NCBI GenBank assembly: GCA_949752795.1
Contig: OX457064.1
Span: 104,633,454 to 104,697,453, forward strand
From: Hyperoodon ampullatus
Taxonomy: Eukaryota; Chordata; Mammalia; Artiodactyla; Ziphiidae
Direction of reading: 5' to 3'
Length of the DNA: 64,000 bases
Shown here: positions 22,808 to 34,194 of the stretch, piece after piece
Layout of the letters: each line of letters begins with the position of its first letter
How positions within the stretch are numbered: the stretch's first letter is position 1
Notes under the pieces: model-generated
Database searches by the model: none
Told to the model about the DNA's origin: nothing
Seen by the model: only the letters and a program-made list of their open reading frames with translations
Translations under genes and position numbers: made by a program

Positions 22808-22960
22808 TTCTTTTTCAGATTCTTTTCCATTATGGTTTATCACAAGATATTGAATATAGTTCCCTGTGCTGTACAGTAGGACCTTGTTGTTTACCCATCC
22901 TATACGTAATAGTTTGCATCTGCTGACCCCAAACTCCCCATCCATCCCTCCCCCACGCAC
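22675..22960 (-). mobile_element. L1 3' end, antisense, with (TA)n
   Basis: Plus-strand reading: T tract, TTGAAGTATAGTTGATTTACA, TTCTGCTGTACAGCAAAGTGA, (TA)n at 22764-22806, then CAGATTCTTTTCCATTATGG through CCATCCCTCCCCCACGCAC. A perfect 10-bp target duplication TCACTCTAAA lies at 22665-22674 and 22961-22970, so the element is a complete 5'-truncated insertion of about 290 bp. Confidence 0.93.
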
Positions 22961-22974
22961 TCACTCTAAATTTT

Positions 22975-23400
22975 TTAATACTTTTCTCTGTACCTAAGCA
23001 TTCCCTTATTGTCTCATGTCTCTCCTCCATCCAACCAACTGGATTTTCAATCACGTCTATTTTTCTCCTTGAGGTATCTAATTTATTTATTAGAAAGCAT
23101 ACACGTATATTCTTTATGATACAACTAGCTTACTGATTAGATAAATAATGGCATATTTTGTGTTCTCAATTTACTTGCTTAGCTCTATCATCTCTTCATC
23201 ATATTTTTATAATTTAATTTCTCATTTAATCCCTTAATCTATGAGATTTTAAAAAATCAACTCTCTATGTTTTATTAAGTACCCTTATACTTAAAATCAT
23301 TCCTAGAATACCTGCTCTGGATGACACTTTCTTCCAGAATCATTTTTTTTGTCTTTTATATGTTATGATCCTTCCTTCCTCCTGTATTGTGTTCACTCCC
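22975..23400. other. AT-rich stretch, nothing recognised
   Basis: No gene or clear repeat. May include old antisense LINE DNA. Confidence 0.35.
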
Positions 23401-23403
23401 ACC

Positions 23404-23448
23404 CTGCGTGTGTGCGTGTGTGTGTGCATGTGTGTGTCTCTCTCTCTA
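23404..23448. repeat. (TG)n/(TC)n microsatellite
   Basis: Interrupted TGTGTGCG and TGTGTGCA repeats followed by TCTCTCTC. Confidence 0.85.
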
Positions 23449-23639
23449 GCTCATTTATTTTGGCCACAGTATGTTTGTCTAACTCTAATAATAATGTTTG
23501 CTTTCATTTCTTTTTGCATACTTAATATTGATCACTTTGTCCAAAATATTTTTGGGCTCTGACACATGAATGCACCCTGACAATTTTTACCTTAAAATGA
23601 ACCAGATCCTCTCCCCGTCCATCCAGCTACAGCTAAAAG

Positions 23640-24225
23640 GCTGACTATGGCTTTCCATGAACTTTTCTGTATCCTAAAGGCTCTGGTGCAGGGGAGGCCC
23701 TGTTTAAGAGGAATTTAGTTTTTTTCTGTCTCTCAATCTCTTTCTCTCTCTCTGAGACTGATAAAAATTCTCTCTTGGACCAAACTTCAGACAGACTCCT
23801 CTGAGCCCTCTTTTTGACTAGGCCTCACCCTCGGACACTGTTTTCTGCCTGTGTAGCCCAGTGCAGCAAGAATCCTATTAAATCAGTTTAGTGAGAATCC
23901 CCCCGCCCCCCAGCCTTGATAGCTGACCACCCATGGTATCTGATCCAGGTCCTCATCCCTCACCTTTGATGTCTAAGTCCTCGGCCTCCCTTCAGCAAGT
24001 ATCCTGTTCAGTCAATTTAGCAAGAATCCTCCTCCTCTTGGTGTTGCCTTAGTAATTCTCCATCCACCAGCCCCCCACCCCACTCCTTGGCTATAAATTC
24101 CCACTTGTCTTGCTGAGCTCAGAGTTGAGCCCCATCTCTCTCCCTATTGCAATAGTCTTGACTTGTCTTCCTAACAATTTAGCAAGTGTCAGAGAAATTC
24201 TTTCTTTATCGAGACCCATGACATG
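23640..24225 (+). mobile_element. LTR-like block (family not named)
   Basis: The layout resembles a retroviral LTR. A C-rich region with repeated AGCAAGAATCCT-type motifs precedes TATAAATTCCCAC at about 24092 (TATA-like). Then come GAGCTCAGAGTTGAGCCCC and TATTGCAATAGTC. I see no internal region. Weak to moderate call, based on layout only. Confidence 0.4.
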
Positions 24226-24254
24226 ACACATTATATATTCTATCATTTATTAGT

Positions 24255-24400
24255 TTGTGCCTACATGTCCTACTAGAACATAAGATCTAGGAGGAAGGAG
24301 ATTGATTGCCCTTTTTCATCAGTGAGCTTCTGGCACCTAGAATGGACTTGAGACACAGCAGACACAACATTCACTGATTAATGTACGAATGAATGGATGT
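24255..24400 (+). mobile_element. L2 3' end remnant
   Basis: CTAGAACATAAGATCTAGGAGGAAGGAGATTGATTGCC, then TGGCACCTAGAATGGACTTGAG and GAATGAATGG, follows the L2 3' consensus order. Confidence 0.55.
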
Positions 24401-24409
24401 GAGAACCTC

Positions 24410-25475
24410 AGTTACTTTATTTCACCGAGGCTGCAGTACATTTCACTCTTTCTGAACTGAGAAACAGTAGGTAATCCAAATGAATAACTTTCAATGGTGC
24501 TGAAAGGTAGTATGTAATAAATGTTCAATATAAATCCAATAGTGGTAAACAGCCTTGTTCTCCCAACTCAAAATCGGGTTCTGCGTATAAAGTGACATAC
24601 CCTGGAGTACCTTTTCTTCCCTTGTAGCTGTCCCAATGGTAGACAGAAGTTTCAATTTTCCCTTTGAATTGTTAAAGGGCTGCTCCAAATTGTAAGCTAT
24701 TGGGGAGAATTTTTAGGATTTTGTTGACTCTTCTTTCCTCATTTTTGCTCCTGGGGTGAGGATGGGGCAAGATGTGGGCTACAATGAGCCACATTATAAT
24801 CACCTATTTCTTTCTCTTTTGCTGTCCCTACTATAAGGGACCTTATGCATAGTTTATACATTGTATGTTGTATTGGACCTCTTTCCTTGTCTGCTTGTTG
24901 CCATTGAATCTTTGACTGGGTGTTTATTTATTTACCAGGTACTTGTGGGAGGGAGATGGCGTGGGCTGGCTTCATTCTGCCATCTTTACTATGTCTTGAG
25001 AGAATTCTTACATGCATATTATTACATTTATTGTCTCCAAGGGACTCACTGCTTTGATATAACTTCATGTTGTAACTGACAATGTATACTGATCACTTTC
25101 TCTGCCCCATGCATTGGGCAAACACTGGACACACGAAGGAGCATGAGATGCCCTGAGTCAGTCTATCCTGAAGGTCCCTCAAGGTCAGTGTGCTGGACAC
25201 CTTGCCCTGAGTCAACACTGGGGCAAAGTCTGGTAAAGGTGGCTGGGAGGGAACAGATGAGGATTCTGTTTGTCTTTGATGCCAAGTTGCTAGACAGAAA
25301 GGCGACAGCTTGGGTTCCTAGATGAACCTAAGTGTTTAACCTCACACTGTTACAATGGCTTGTCTACTAAGATTGAGTAGAGTCGGCTTGGAGACAAGGG
25401 CTCTGAATAATACAGTCTGTAAACCTTTCTGTGTGGCTAAAAGTAGTTCTTTCTAAAAACAGAAAGTAATTCCTC
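24410..25475. other. Unique stretch, no gene recognised
   Basis: Short frames only, with no family features. No named repeat. Confidence 0.4.
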
Positions 25476-25479
25476 GTAA

Positions 25480-26130
25480 AATCTTAACCACGATGAGTGA
25501 GAAGTGTGATAATACCCAGCGCTGTAACGACAGGGGAGAGGGACGTTCTGTTTATGTTGCTAGCGGGGGTATAAACTGTTTCAACGGCTTTTGGAAAATA
25601 ACTTAGCAGAATATATTAAAGTAAAAATACACTTGCATTTTGACATGGAAAGGAATATGGGAACAAAGTTGTTTACTGAAGCATTATTTATAGTGGTGAC
25701 AAAATAGGGAAGCTGGAATACCAATTGTCAATGCATAAAAAATTATTACATCTTGGTGCATCTATCTATAGGATATTATGCATCATTTAAGGAATATATA
25801 TATGTTAATGGAAAAAACACAATTGGCAGGGAAATATACATGAACTGAAGCCTATATTTTGAGTGAGGGTGTGTATGTGTGTGTGTTCTTTGTGTCTCTG
25901 TGGGGTCACGTGCATTTGTGTGAATATAGATGTAAAGTTGTCACATTGATTATTTTGGAGAAGGGGTTAGCTAGGGAAGGGGAGGTGGAGATATAGTTGA
26001 CTCTTACTTTGTGTTTCCCTGTGCCAAACTGCTGATTTTATTCATTGCAACAAGCAGCATGTGTGACTTTTGTCATTTGAAAGGAAAATCCAATAAAGTA
26101 TAAGATAAAAGAAAATAAAATAATCATAGT
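25480..26130 (+). mobile_element. Possible ancient LINE (L1M/HAL1-like) remnant
   Basis: GCATTATTTATAGTGGTGACAAAATAGGGAAGC, a GATATTATGCATCATTT block and a late ATTGCAACAAGCAGCATGTG with AATAAAGTATAAGATAAAA resemble an old LINE ORF2 end and 3'UTR. A GT-rich tract sits at about 25866-25890. Confidence 0.45.
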
Positions 26131-26292
26131 TTGTGGCTTAGGGGACAAGTATGGAAGAATCATAGGAAAGGCATCGGAGTCGCTCTCCCCATCCACCTAA
26201 CTCCCATGTCAATTTCCAGCCCTCACTCATTTCCCCCCTCATACGTGTCCAGAGGTACCAATGGTATGACAGGTACTGTGCTCACAGGGGAG

Positions 26293-26295
<3 letters not shown>

Positions 26296-26388
<93 letters not shown>
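26296..26388. repeat. (TA)46 microsatellite
   Basis: A pure 93-base alternating TA array. Such arrays can form cruciforms and are usually highly length-variable. It has no attached L1 3' end, unlike the other TA arrays in the window. Confidence 0.97.
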
Positions 26389-26390
<2 letters not shown>

Positions 26391-26394
26391 GTAA

Positions 26395-27383
26395 GCCCGA
26401 GTGATTACACTATCCATCCAGTGGGGAGACACATTGCTGTTATTTGTGTGTGTATGTTATGTGCGAGTCATTCCGCCCTCTGAGAACCCAATATTTTTTT
26501 TGCGTAACCATAACTGTCTGCGTTGGAGAAACTGAGGAAGGTAGATCAGGCACCAAAGGTGGGGGAAGATATGCAGTTTCATCACAAGGTGGCTTCATGA
26601 TTGCCTTCATCTGTTTGGCTTGAATGCAGTACTTCACAAAACCTCCTAAACAATTTCCATTTCCAAAGCATATTAATATGACTTTGCATGATCCTGGACC
26701 AAATCTGTCCAGAAAAAGGTATTTGCCCAACAAGTGCAAGGCATTAAGTAACTAGTGCTGTACTAATCAGTGTAGAGCAGAATTAAGAAACAAGGGAATA
26801 TTTCTTTAATCTCCATTTTATATGAATTGCTCTTGGCAAGTGCTGTGTCTAAACTGGGACCTCCTCTCCAAAAGTTTCATGGAAAAGAATGAATAACCAC
26901 AGCGAATTTTTTCTCTTAAAAAAAACCCTAATATGCATGTCTAAGTAAATTATGAGGATCTATTATAAATACCCTTTGAAAATATAAACACAATGCATAA
27001 TTGGTATTTGACCCAGAGGCTCTAAGCTAGACCTGGGAAATGAGAATTGGTCTGAACTCTTGATTTTTCTGGACACAAGTCTTGATCCTATTTAATTCTG
27101 CAAGAAGCTTTAAAGATGCCTGAGCAAAAATTCAAAGAATCTCCCCCAAACCTCCAGGTTTATGGTTTCTGTTGAGCATCAGGAAGAATTACTAAGCAAG
27201 TAAAGTATTTCCTTCAGGGATCTCTCAATTTATATCACAGTCTGCCCACCACTTTAAAAAAATAATTCTTTGCTCGTACATAGTGGAAGTGAAATAACAC
27301 AGGTGACGATGTGCTTTAAAAAAGAAAAAACCTTGTCTCTTACCTCCCAATGTAACATGCACTTTCTAACAAAGCATACTTTT
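26395..27383. other. Unique stretch with a 99-codon minus frame
   Basis: Non-repetitive. The minus-strand frame at 26440-26739 has no recognisable domain. No splice or promoter evidence supports it. Confidence 0.35.
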
Positions 27384-27396
27384 TCTCTTAAATCTT

Positions 27397-27609
27397 TTTT
27401 TTTTTTTTTTTTTTTTTGTGGTACGCGGGCCTCTCACTGTTGTGGCCTCTCCCGTTGTGGAGCACAGGCTCCGGATGCGCAGGCTCAGCGGCCATGGCTC
27501 ACGGGCCCAGCCACCCTGCGGCATGTGGGATCTTCCCGGACCGGGGCACGAACCCGTGTCCCCTGCATTGGCAGGCGGACTCTCAACCACTGCGCCACCA
27601 GGGAAGCCC
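27397..27609 (-). mobile_element. CHR-type SINE (short form), antisense
   Basis: Plus-strand reading begins with a T tract, then GGTACGCGGGCCTCTCACTG, and ends CGCCACCAGGGAAGCCC. A perfect 13-bp target duplication TCTCTTAAATCTT lies at 27384-27396 and 27610-27622. Open frames of 68-115 codons across it are SINE shadows. Confidence 0.96.
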
Positions 27610-27624
27610 TCTCTTAAATCTTGA

Positions 27625-27738
27625 TTTATAAAATGGCTATACCAAGGACATCACTTAAATTGGACATAAAAAAGCTAAATCTATTTTTAAAAGATAATTT
27701 ATTTAAAAATCTTCAGGAAAAACAATGGTGAGCTTATT
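27625..27738. other. Short unique AT-rich stretch
   Basis: Nothing recognised. Confidence 0.35.
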
Positions 27739-27753
27739 AAAATAAAATGCTCA

Positions 27754-27902
27754 TGGGGGAGGGATAGAGTGGGAGGTTGGGGGGAGCAGATGTAAGCTAT
27801 TATATATGGAATGGATAAACAACAAGGTGCTACTGTAGAGCACAGAGAACTGTATTCAGTATCCTGTGATAAACCATAATGGAAAAGAATATTTTATATA
27901 TA

Positions 27903-27954
<52 letters not shown>

Positions 27955-28028
27955 TGAGTCACTTTGCTGTACAGCAGAAATTAACACAACATTGTAAATC
28001 AACTATACTTCAATAAAATAAAATAAAA
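27754..28028 (+). mobile_element. L1 3' end with (TA)n
   Basis: 3'UTR only: GGGGGAGGGATAGAGTGGG, TATTATATATGGAATGGATAAAC, a TA/TG array at 27895-27952, then TGAGTCACTTTGCTGTACAGC and an (AAAAT)n tail. A 15-bp target duplication AAAATAAAATGCTCA lies at 27739-27753 and 28029-28043. Confidence 0.93.
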
Positions 28029-28049
28029 TAAAATAAAATGCTCAGCGCT

Positions 28050-28635
28050 ACCTAGTCTTCCCCAAGGATTGCAGTTCAGTTCATCTTCTCCATTATAGAC
28101 CTCTATAGGACATGCCATTTGTTCCACACAATTAAGCCCTTAATTAAATATTTTTTCCAGCTGTTAAGATTGCTTCCTGTGTGTAGGTGGCATAGGATGT
28201 CACTGGCCCGCCCTCTCAGAACCACAGTGCCTTAAGGGTATCAGGACATGTTACAGTGTGTACACAGTTGCCAGATCCTTGAAACATCACCTAAGTAGTG
28301 AGAGTGGAGCCCAAACCAGGGCCGCCTCAGGGGTTTTAACCATCAAGCCACCTCTTTAAGCAGCGGTTCAGGAGGAACTCAGGCTTGATTAGTTCTTGAA
28401 ATATGGGGAGAGCTTAGAAGGGTGGAGAAAAGTGACAAAATATCCAAATGGCCTGGAGGAGCTGAAGCTGGCCATTCAGGCTCGCTGATGGCAGTTCTGA
28501 ATCTGTGGTCGGACTCCATGATCAGAGTCATAAAAGGAGGTGTAGGAAGAATTAGAAGTTCACGGTCACATGGCCTCTTCTGCTGTCTTGAATTTAAATC
28601 TCCGCATCTTGAGTCAGGAAGATTTGTTTCTGAAG
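28050..28635. other. Unique stretch, no gene recognised
   Basis: Overlapping chance frames on both strands (a 141-codon minus frame at 28379-28804 and a 107-codon plus frame at 28422-28745) run across a MIR copy. Neither shows a domain. Confidence 0.4.
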
Positions 28636-28639
28636 CTGG

Positions 28640-28800
28640 GTGGGAAAGACACTGGATTTGGGAGTCAGGAGCAAATTGTGTTCCTGGCTCTAACTGGCAA
28701 GGCAAATTCTCACTGTCTGTTTCCTTTACTCCCAAGTGTGGATAAAGCCTGCCCTTGGCGCTGTACAGAGTTGTAATGAGGACAGCATCAGATAATAGAT
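28640..28800 (+). mobile_element. MIR SINE remnant
   Basis: GACACTGGATTTGGGAGTCAGG, GTTCCTGGCTCTAACTGGC, CACTGTCTGTTTCCTTTACTC and GTTGTAATGAGGACAGCATCAGAT follow MIR order. Confidence 0.65.
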
Positions 28801-28804
28801 ACAA

Positions 28805-29480
28805 AAAAACACTTTGAAGGAAATTACAGGATCTCCAATCATAAGAGAATATTACAATATTAATATTCTCTTTTATTTGCTATGGAAACTGGGCCTTTCC
28901 CCGGAGTAAGAATCGTGAGTGTTCAATCTCATGAGGGATTCAGACTTAATTGGAAATCTTACCGTGACGTTGCCTTCTGGAAACTTCCCTGAAAAGTCCG
29001 CCAAAGTATTGGTGATTATGTCAGCAGGCCATTTGGCAAGACCTGGATTCACTGGGTGATGGTGACATTTCCCCGAGATATAATGTCACCCAGACAGGGT
29101 GTTATGTTTTCATTTTGCTTTTCGCACTGAGCAGATCTAATTTTTCTCTGTTGCAGTCTAAAGCTTTAAAGCAAATCAGTTTGAGTTTGTGAGCCAGAAA
29201 AATTCAAATGTAATGTCAAAGCAGGCCCCACAAGCCAAACAGTTTTCTTCGTCCCAGATGGAGTTAAGCCAATGCAGATTTTCAAGGTGACAGACACCAC
29301 CATGAGTTGATGGGCTCAGCGTCTGCCTTGCCAGCCTGAAAGCTTTCCCACATTGAATCACACTTTCTTTTCTGACAGCCAGAGGTGAAAGGGAAAGTAA
29401 GAACCCCAAGCTAGGAGCTAGTTAATAAATTTGTAAAATAGGTCTAATTATATTTATTACTAAGCTTTTGCCTTTATCTA
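28805..29480. other. Non-repetitive, possible conserved noncoding element
   Basis: No repeat recognised over about 650 bases, and no long frame. Begins with a 12-bp inverted repeat (28843-28854 and 28861-28872, arms AAGAGAATATTA and TAATATTCTCTT, 6-base spacer). Contains GTGACGTTG, close to a CRE half-site, and several ATTTGCATT-like and TTAATTGG motifs. Alignment to other mammals would decide whether it is constrained. Confidence 0.35.
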
Positions 29481-29490
29481 AAGGGACATG

Positions 29491-29704
29491 GGGGCTTCCC
29501 TGGTGGCGCAGTGGTTGAGAGTCCGCCTGCCGATGCAGGGGACACGGGCTCGTGCCCCGGTCTGGGAAGATCCCACATGTTGCGGAGCGGCTGGGCCTGT
29601 GAGCCATGGCCACTGAGCCTGCGCGTCCGGAGCCTGTGCTCCGCAATGGGAGAGGCCACAACAGTGAGAGGCCCGTGTACCACAAAAAAAAAAAAAAAAA
29701 AAAA
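29491..29704 (+). mobile_element. CHR-type SINE (short form)
   Basis: Complete short copy with a long A tail. Flanks AAGGGACATG (29481-29490) and AAAGGACATG (29705-29714) form a 10-bp duplication with one mismatch. Confidence 0.94.
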
Positions 29705-29714
29705 AAAGGACATG

Positions 29715-30335
29715 TAAGAAGATGATTTTGTGCTTTTATGCATATGGATTTGAGAAAAAAATCCCGTGTTTTCTATCCCTCTGACTCAGAGCTTATTTTA
29801 TCTGGCAGGACTGACCTTGTGGTCTTGGGATGTGTGTGTGTGAGATTCCTTCCTTCTTTCTCTTCGTCTGTGTTAAGAAAATCACTTGTCAGTTTGGGGC
29901 ATTCTTCTGTGGAAAGGCTCTTGTTAATAATTGTGTGCTTCCTCTCCCTTCTGCAATGAAAGCTACTGCCCGTATCTCCCTATATCACAGGACCCGGGAG
30001 AACCCAATCACGCTGGAAGCTCTCCTTTGCTCTTTTCACTCCAAGAGTTACCAAGGAGGCCCTTGGTAGCCTCCTTGAGTCTCTCAAGCCTCAGGGGTAA
30101 GAGGAAAGTCAAGGGCAAGGCCACAGGATCCCCCGGGATCTGCCACCTAAGCTCTCGAAGAACTTTCCCATTCGCATCTTAACATTTTTGTTTATTTTAA
30201 ATACGTAGCGTACATGGATTGGCGGGACAAAGATTTAGCAGAGCTCTCAAGAAAGTTGTGCGTGTTTTCCTTGGATAAGGCTTATTGCTAATATTGAAAA
30301 GCTGGCTCGATTTTAAGAGAAGAAGAAAACTGGTA
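29715..30335. other. Unique stretch leading into the CpG island
   Basis: No repeat. Overlapping chance frames. A possible splice-donor-like GGGGTAAGAGG at about 30094-30104 lies upstream of the island. I cannot support an exon. Confidence 0.4.
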
Positions 30336-30339
30336 TTGA

Positions 30340-30890
30340 GTGTCCAGCCAAGACCCCTGGGCACGCAGTGCGCGCAGGACGCTGGACAGCTCCGAGCCGA
30401 GCATCCCCCGCGGCCGCTGCGCCCTGTCCCCTCCGGTCGCCGCCCTGATGTCCATCCCTGCACTGCCCCGGCCGGGGCCTTATTACATCTTCCTCTACGG
30501 CCTTCAGTCGAACTCTCCGTGTCCTTGTGGAGCCCAGGGACTCTGCCCGCTTCTCTCGCGGGCGTGCGTGCATGTGGCCGCGCACCGGCTTTCCGGTAGT
30601 TCCCGAGGACCGTGTGGCCCCCTGGCGCTTCTTTCGGGCGCTGAGCTAGGCTCAGGGATCAGCCGCCTTTAAGCCGTCGGGACAATCTGCTGCCGAGCTC
30701 GGAGACACTTTGCACCGCCAGCTCACTGTCTGCTGTCAAGACGTCCCATTTCCCCTCCCCCTCCGCGGTCACAGCTCCCTGGGAGGGGTGGCTGCATCGT
30801 TATCCAGCTGGTCCTGGGGCTGCGGTAACCCGGCCTCGGCACTTCTGCTGGCGTCTCGCCAAGGTCCCTCGGGGCCCTACTTGGCTTATT
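30340..30890. promoter_or_regulatory. CpG island, candidate promoter or first exon
   Basis: By hand count, the 360 bases from 30361 to 30720 contain about 38 CpG dinucleotides, against very few in the surrounding unique DNA. CpG density stays raised to about 30880. No repeat is recognisable. It has several GGCGC/CCGCGG-type motifs, and no clear TATA box. Long open frames on both strands (110 codons at 30340-30672 plus, 90 at 30313-30585 minus) are expected in GC-rich DNA and show no domain. CpG retention implies that it escapes germline methylation, typical of promoters. Direction and gene are unknown. An orphan island or distal enhancer is also possible. Confidence 0.7.
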
Positions 30891-30894
30891 TGTC

Positions 30895-31130
30895 AGATTT
30901 TTCTGATTGGTGCCCATTGGACACCCAGGGCCTCCTAAGGCAGGAGAAGGAGAAGCCGAACAGAAGCCAGAAGCTGGAAAAGAGGCAGGTCTTACACTCT
31001 GCGAAGGCCCAGAAATGAATATAGTCTCCTTGTGCCGGCGAGGGGCACTCTGGCCCTGCCATAGTTTACCTTATGTTTTAGTGGAGGGGCCAGGCGGTCA
31101 ATAGATATTTGTGTTAAGAAGAAAGGCTGG
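30895..31130. other. Unique flank of the CpG island
   Basis: No recognised repeat or exon. GC content falls back towards the local average. Confidence 0.4.
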
Positions 31131-31134
31131 CAAG

Positions 31135-31440
31135 GAGGCAAGGAGCCTATGTCCATCCAAGAAATGTTTATTAACACCTACTGAGTGCCTAGCTGTGTGT
31201 CCAGAATCATGAAGGCTATAAAGAAACCCCTTTGGGGTTTACAATTGTTAGCAGCATGCAAACCTTGCCTCTTCAAAGACGACAGAAAAACCACGTGGAG
31301 TATTATGGAAGCACAGGCTGAATTACGCCTCATAGGAATTCAGAGAAGGGACCCGTCTGGGTTGACAAGGATCAGGGAAAACACCATGAAAAAGGAGAGA
31401 TTTCAGCTGAAACACTGAGGGACCATCAAAGATGGATTGG
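31135..31440 (-). mobile_element. L2 fragment
   Basis: CCAAGAAATGTTTATTAACACCTACTGAGTGCCTAG followed by AGAATCATGAAGGCTATAAAG and later AAAGGAGAGATTTCAGCTGAAACAC runs in the antisense order of L2. Ancient, no TSD. Confidence 0.5.
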
Positions 31441-31444
31441 TGGA

Positions 31445-33625
31445 AAGAGGAGAAACAGGCTCTGTCAGGAGCCAGAAATAGGAACCAGGAGAGGGAAGGA
31501 GAGATGGGAATCCAGAAATACGAACCAGGATTAGGAAAAAGAGGGAGGCGTCTTTGTCTCCCTCTGTTTCCTGCTTCTACTCTGGGAGTTTATGTTCACG
31601 ATGGTGGTTGGAGTCCTGAGAAGTCCTCCCACCAATGGAGTGTGATTTAATTCTATCAATTAGATTCTTCTTATGGCTGTCGAGTGGAAAGGGAGAAGCT
31701 TTGGGCAACAAAAATTAAACCAAAATATGATACCCTGTTGGCTCTCCCTTTGTCAGAATTCATGCAAAAGGGCAGATAAAAGTGAGGATTGGATGTAGTG
31801 TAAATTTGGGCTTGCGAACGCAGCCCTGCTTTTCCCCATCCTCAAGGTCAGTCCTATGTAGAAAATAAGTCTGGCTATCATTTTAAAACACTTGGTTACT
31901 TTCTGGACATTTTCGAGTATTTATTTTCTTTGCCTTTAACAACTCAGCTGTTAATCATAATAACACATCTAAGATGCTGTGTAATATATAATAGGTGTTT
32001 TACAAATACATGTTGACTACATGGGCCCCACTATTTAGATACGAAAGCTTCCACCACAGGGCATTTCCACGTAAATGTCTAATACTTTGGATCTTTGGCC
32101 TCATCACGTTAGTAACGGAACATGCTTTGTCTTCCTTCGCTTGGGCACTGATTTGCCAAATTAAATGAAATGTCCTCTCCATCCTTCCTTTATCTCCCAA
32201 ACCCCAAGTATTAAATGAGATTAATATATATTAATGTAATATATGGTAGGCACTTAATGTGTATTTAATGTGAGTCATGAATAAAAAATATTTGGTCCAC
32301 TCTGTAGACACGTGAACTGTAATTATATTCCCCCAGTGGAGACGCAGTCATTCCCTTCTCCAGGGGGAGGAGAGAGGGATTTCTGAGGCCTCTTGTGTAA
32401 AGCGGGTAGGGGGTGGGAGGGCCTGTTTCTGGTGACTATAGGGGTGGGGTGCTCCCTGCCGCACTTCCTTTAAGATCGGCCATGGGTCATAGTTGCAGTG
32501 GAGGAGTCCCATCCGGTGTACTCTCGTCTAGCATCTGCAGGGGACCCTCATCGTGAGCATGGCTTGCTCAGAGAGATTCAGCCCAGACCCTGATGGAATC
32601 AGACGCCGCCCTGCTCAGAAGCGTGCTGTGTCCTTAGCAAAAGGGGGTGGGGTTATTTTCCCTTAGGGACCTAGAGGTAGAGGCAGTTTAAACTTTGAAT
32701 GGTTTCCCCAAAAGAGCCTTTTGGACTCATACGGCATGGGATAGCCCTCCCTGTGGTGTAACTCTATGTCCGCAGCTGATAACAGTCACTCCCAATATTT
32801 CTCCACGACTCTCACACCTAAGGGAAAAGCAATAGATGCTTCCCTGACTCTGGCTCAGGTTCTTAGAATTGTGCTAGATAGTGGTTGTGGTACCCAAGGG
32901 GGATAGTTGTCCAGGAGGAAGACCCCTTCTGGGAGATGTCTCCTCTGCCCCGTTCAGTCATCCCTACCAGGAACTTGTCTGGAGATGCCTCAGAATGAGG
33001 AGGTTAAGCCCTCAGACTTTTTGCTGGTGTGATTATTGCTTGTAAGCATCCCTGATTTTTCTTATTCTCTGATCTTCCCAAACCACCCTACACACTCAGA
33101 TGTGATGTAGTGAAGCTGTGACTTCTCTCCCTCGGTGCAAAGCCATTACCCCCAGGGATGAGGCCCTACTGTGTGCCTCTGAGAGTTCCATTATGTTCTA
33201 GATCATTATCAAATATCCCTGAGGGATGAATGGAACCAGGCATACTAGACTCCTCCATAGACCAGATTCTCAAAGGGGAGGGTTATTCCAGGCATTCTGG
33301 GGACACCTTGAAAAAATGAATTCTGACAAGTCAGATATGTATGTGTTTCCCAACCACACCCTACCCAGGTTGGACAACTCTTAGATAAATTAAGGCAAAA
33401 AAATAGTTTTAATATATTTTTAGAATTAAAATAAATGGCCCAGATGATCCACTCTTTTTTAAATCTATTTTATAGCAGTAGAATCTGAATATCAAAAACA
33501 AGGATGTTTACTACAGATTTTGTAACGGGATTCAGAAAATTCTGTTGATTTTCTGTCCATTGTCTTTTCCACATCATCTCAGCTGTCCCTGGTATTAACC
33601 TCATTCCTGATAAGAGTCATGAGTT
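31445..33625. other. Longest non-repetitive block, no gene recognised
   Basis: About 2.2 kb without a repeat I can name. Frames are short. The piece 32320-32900 is mildly GC-rich with G-runs (GGGGGTGGGAGGG, GGGGTGGGGTGC). It adjoins the CpG island side of the window and may contain regulatory DNA, but nothing in the sequence shows it directly. Confidence 0.4.
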
Positions 33626-33629
33626 ATGG

Positions 33630-34190
33630 TGACCAAGGTGGCCTTCATGTACCCCTCAGCTTGACTAAACTTTACTGGTCTCTTCCTGACTCTTGGCCCC
33701 TGCACCGCCCCCCTGCCCCTTTTCTTAGAGCATTTTCTTTAGAAAACTTGTAAATTCTTTCTCTGTCCCTTAGATATGTAAACCCTTTTAAAAGCTTCCT
33801 GCCAGTTTCATGACCCAGGGCTGTCTTTCTCAAGGACCTGGAGCCATCCCTTTACAGTGTAATTATCAAGGGAGATAGTGCCCCATCTCTGGTCCCTGTG
33901 GAGGTAGGAGCCTAACTCTTGTGGACACTTTCCTCCAAATTGTAAAGCTACCTCATGTTACAAAGAAACAAGGAGGCTTATTTTTCTTTTGGGAAAAGCC
34001 AATTCTCAGACAGATGTCCCATGTTCCCTTCCCCCACCCACCCCAGATCACAAAATCTCTCCCACATTTGTGTCAGCAGAGCTAAGTTCAGACTGTGCTC
34101 TGGTCTCTCCATCCTATTGCAATAGCTTTGAATAAAGTCTTCCTTACCTCATTAACTTCGGGGCACTTTCTGCTTTGACAATGGTGAAGA
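33630..34190 (+). mobile_element. LTR-like block (family not named)
   Basis: Ends with TCCTATTGCAATAGCTTTG, AATAAAGTCTTCCTTACC and GGGGCACTTTCTGCTTTGAC, the R/U5 layout of an LTR with AATAAA and a TTGCAATAG block. The same TATTGCAATAG core occurs in the LTR-like block near 24.15 kb, so the two may be related. Left edge is unclear. Confidence 0.45.
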
Positions 34191-34194
34191 CAAA

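Noticed and set aside
26131..26394. 87-codon frame ending in an Ile-Tyr repeat
   Set aside because: It is a translation of the (TA)n microsatellite.
28379..28804. Minus-strand 141-codon frame in unique/MIR DNA
   Set aside because: It overlaps a MIR and a competing plus-strand 107-codon frame. No domain, no splice evidence.
30285..30672. Long frames (104-110 codons) in the CpG island as a protein-coding exon
   Set aside because: GC-rich DNA yields long frames on both strands. Composition is Pro/Arg/Ser-rich and no known domain is visible. I kept only the CpG-island call.
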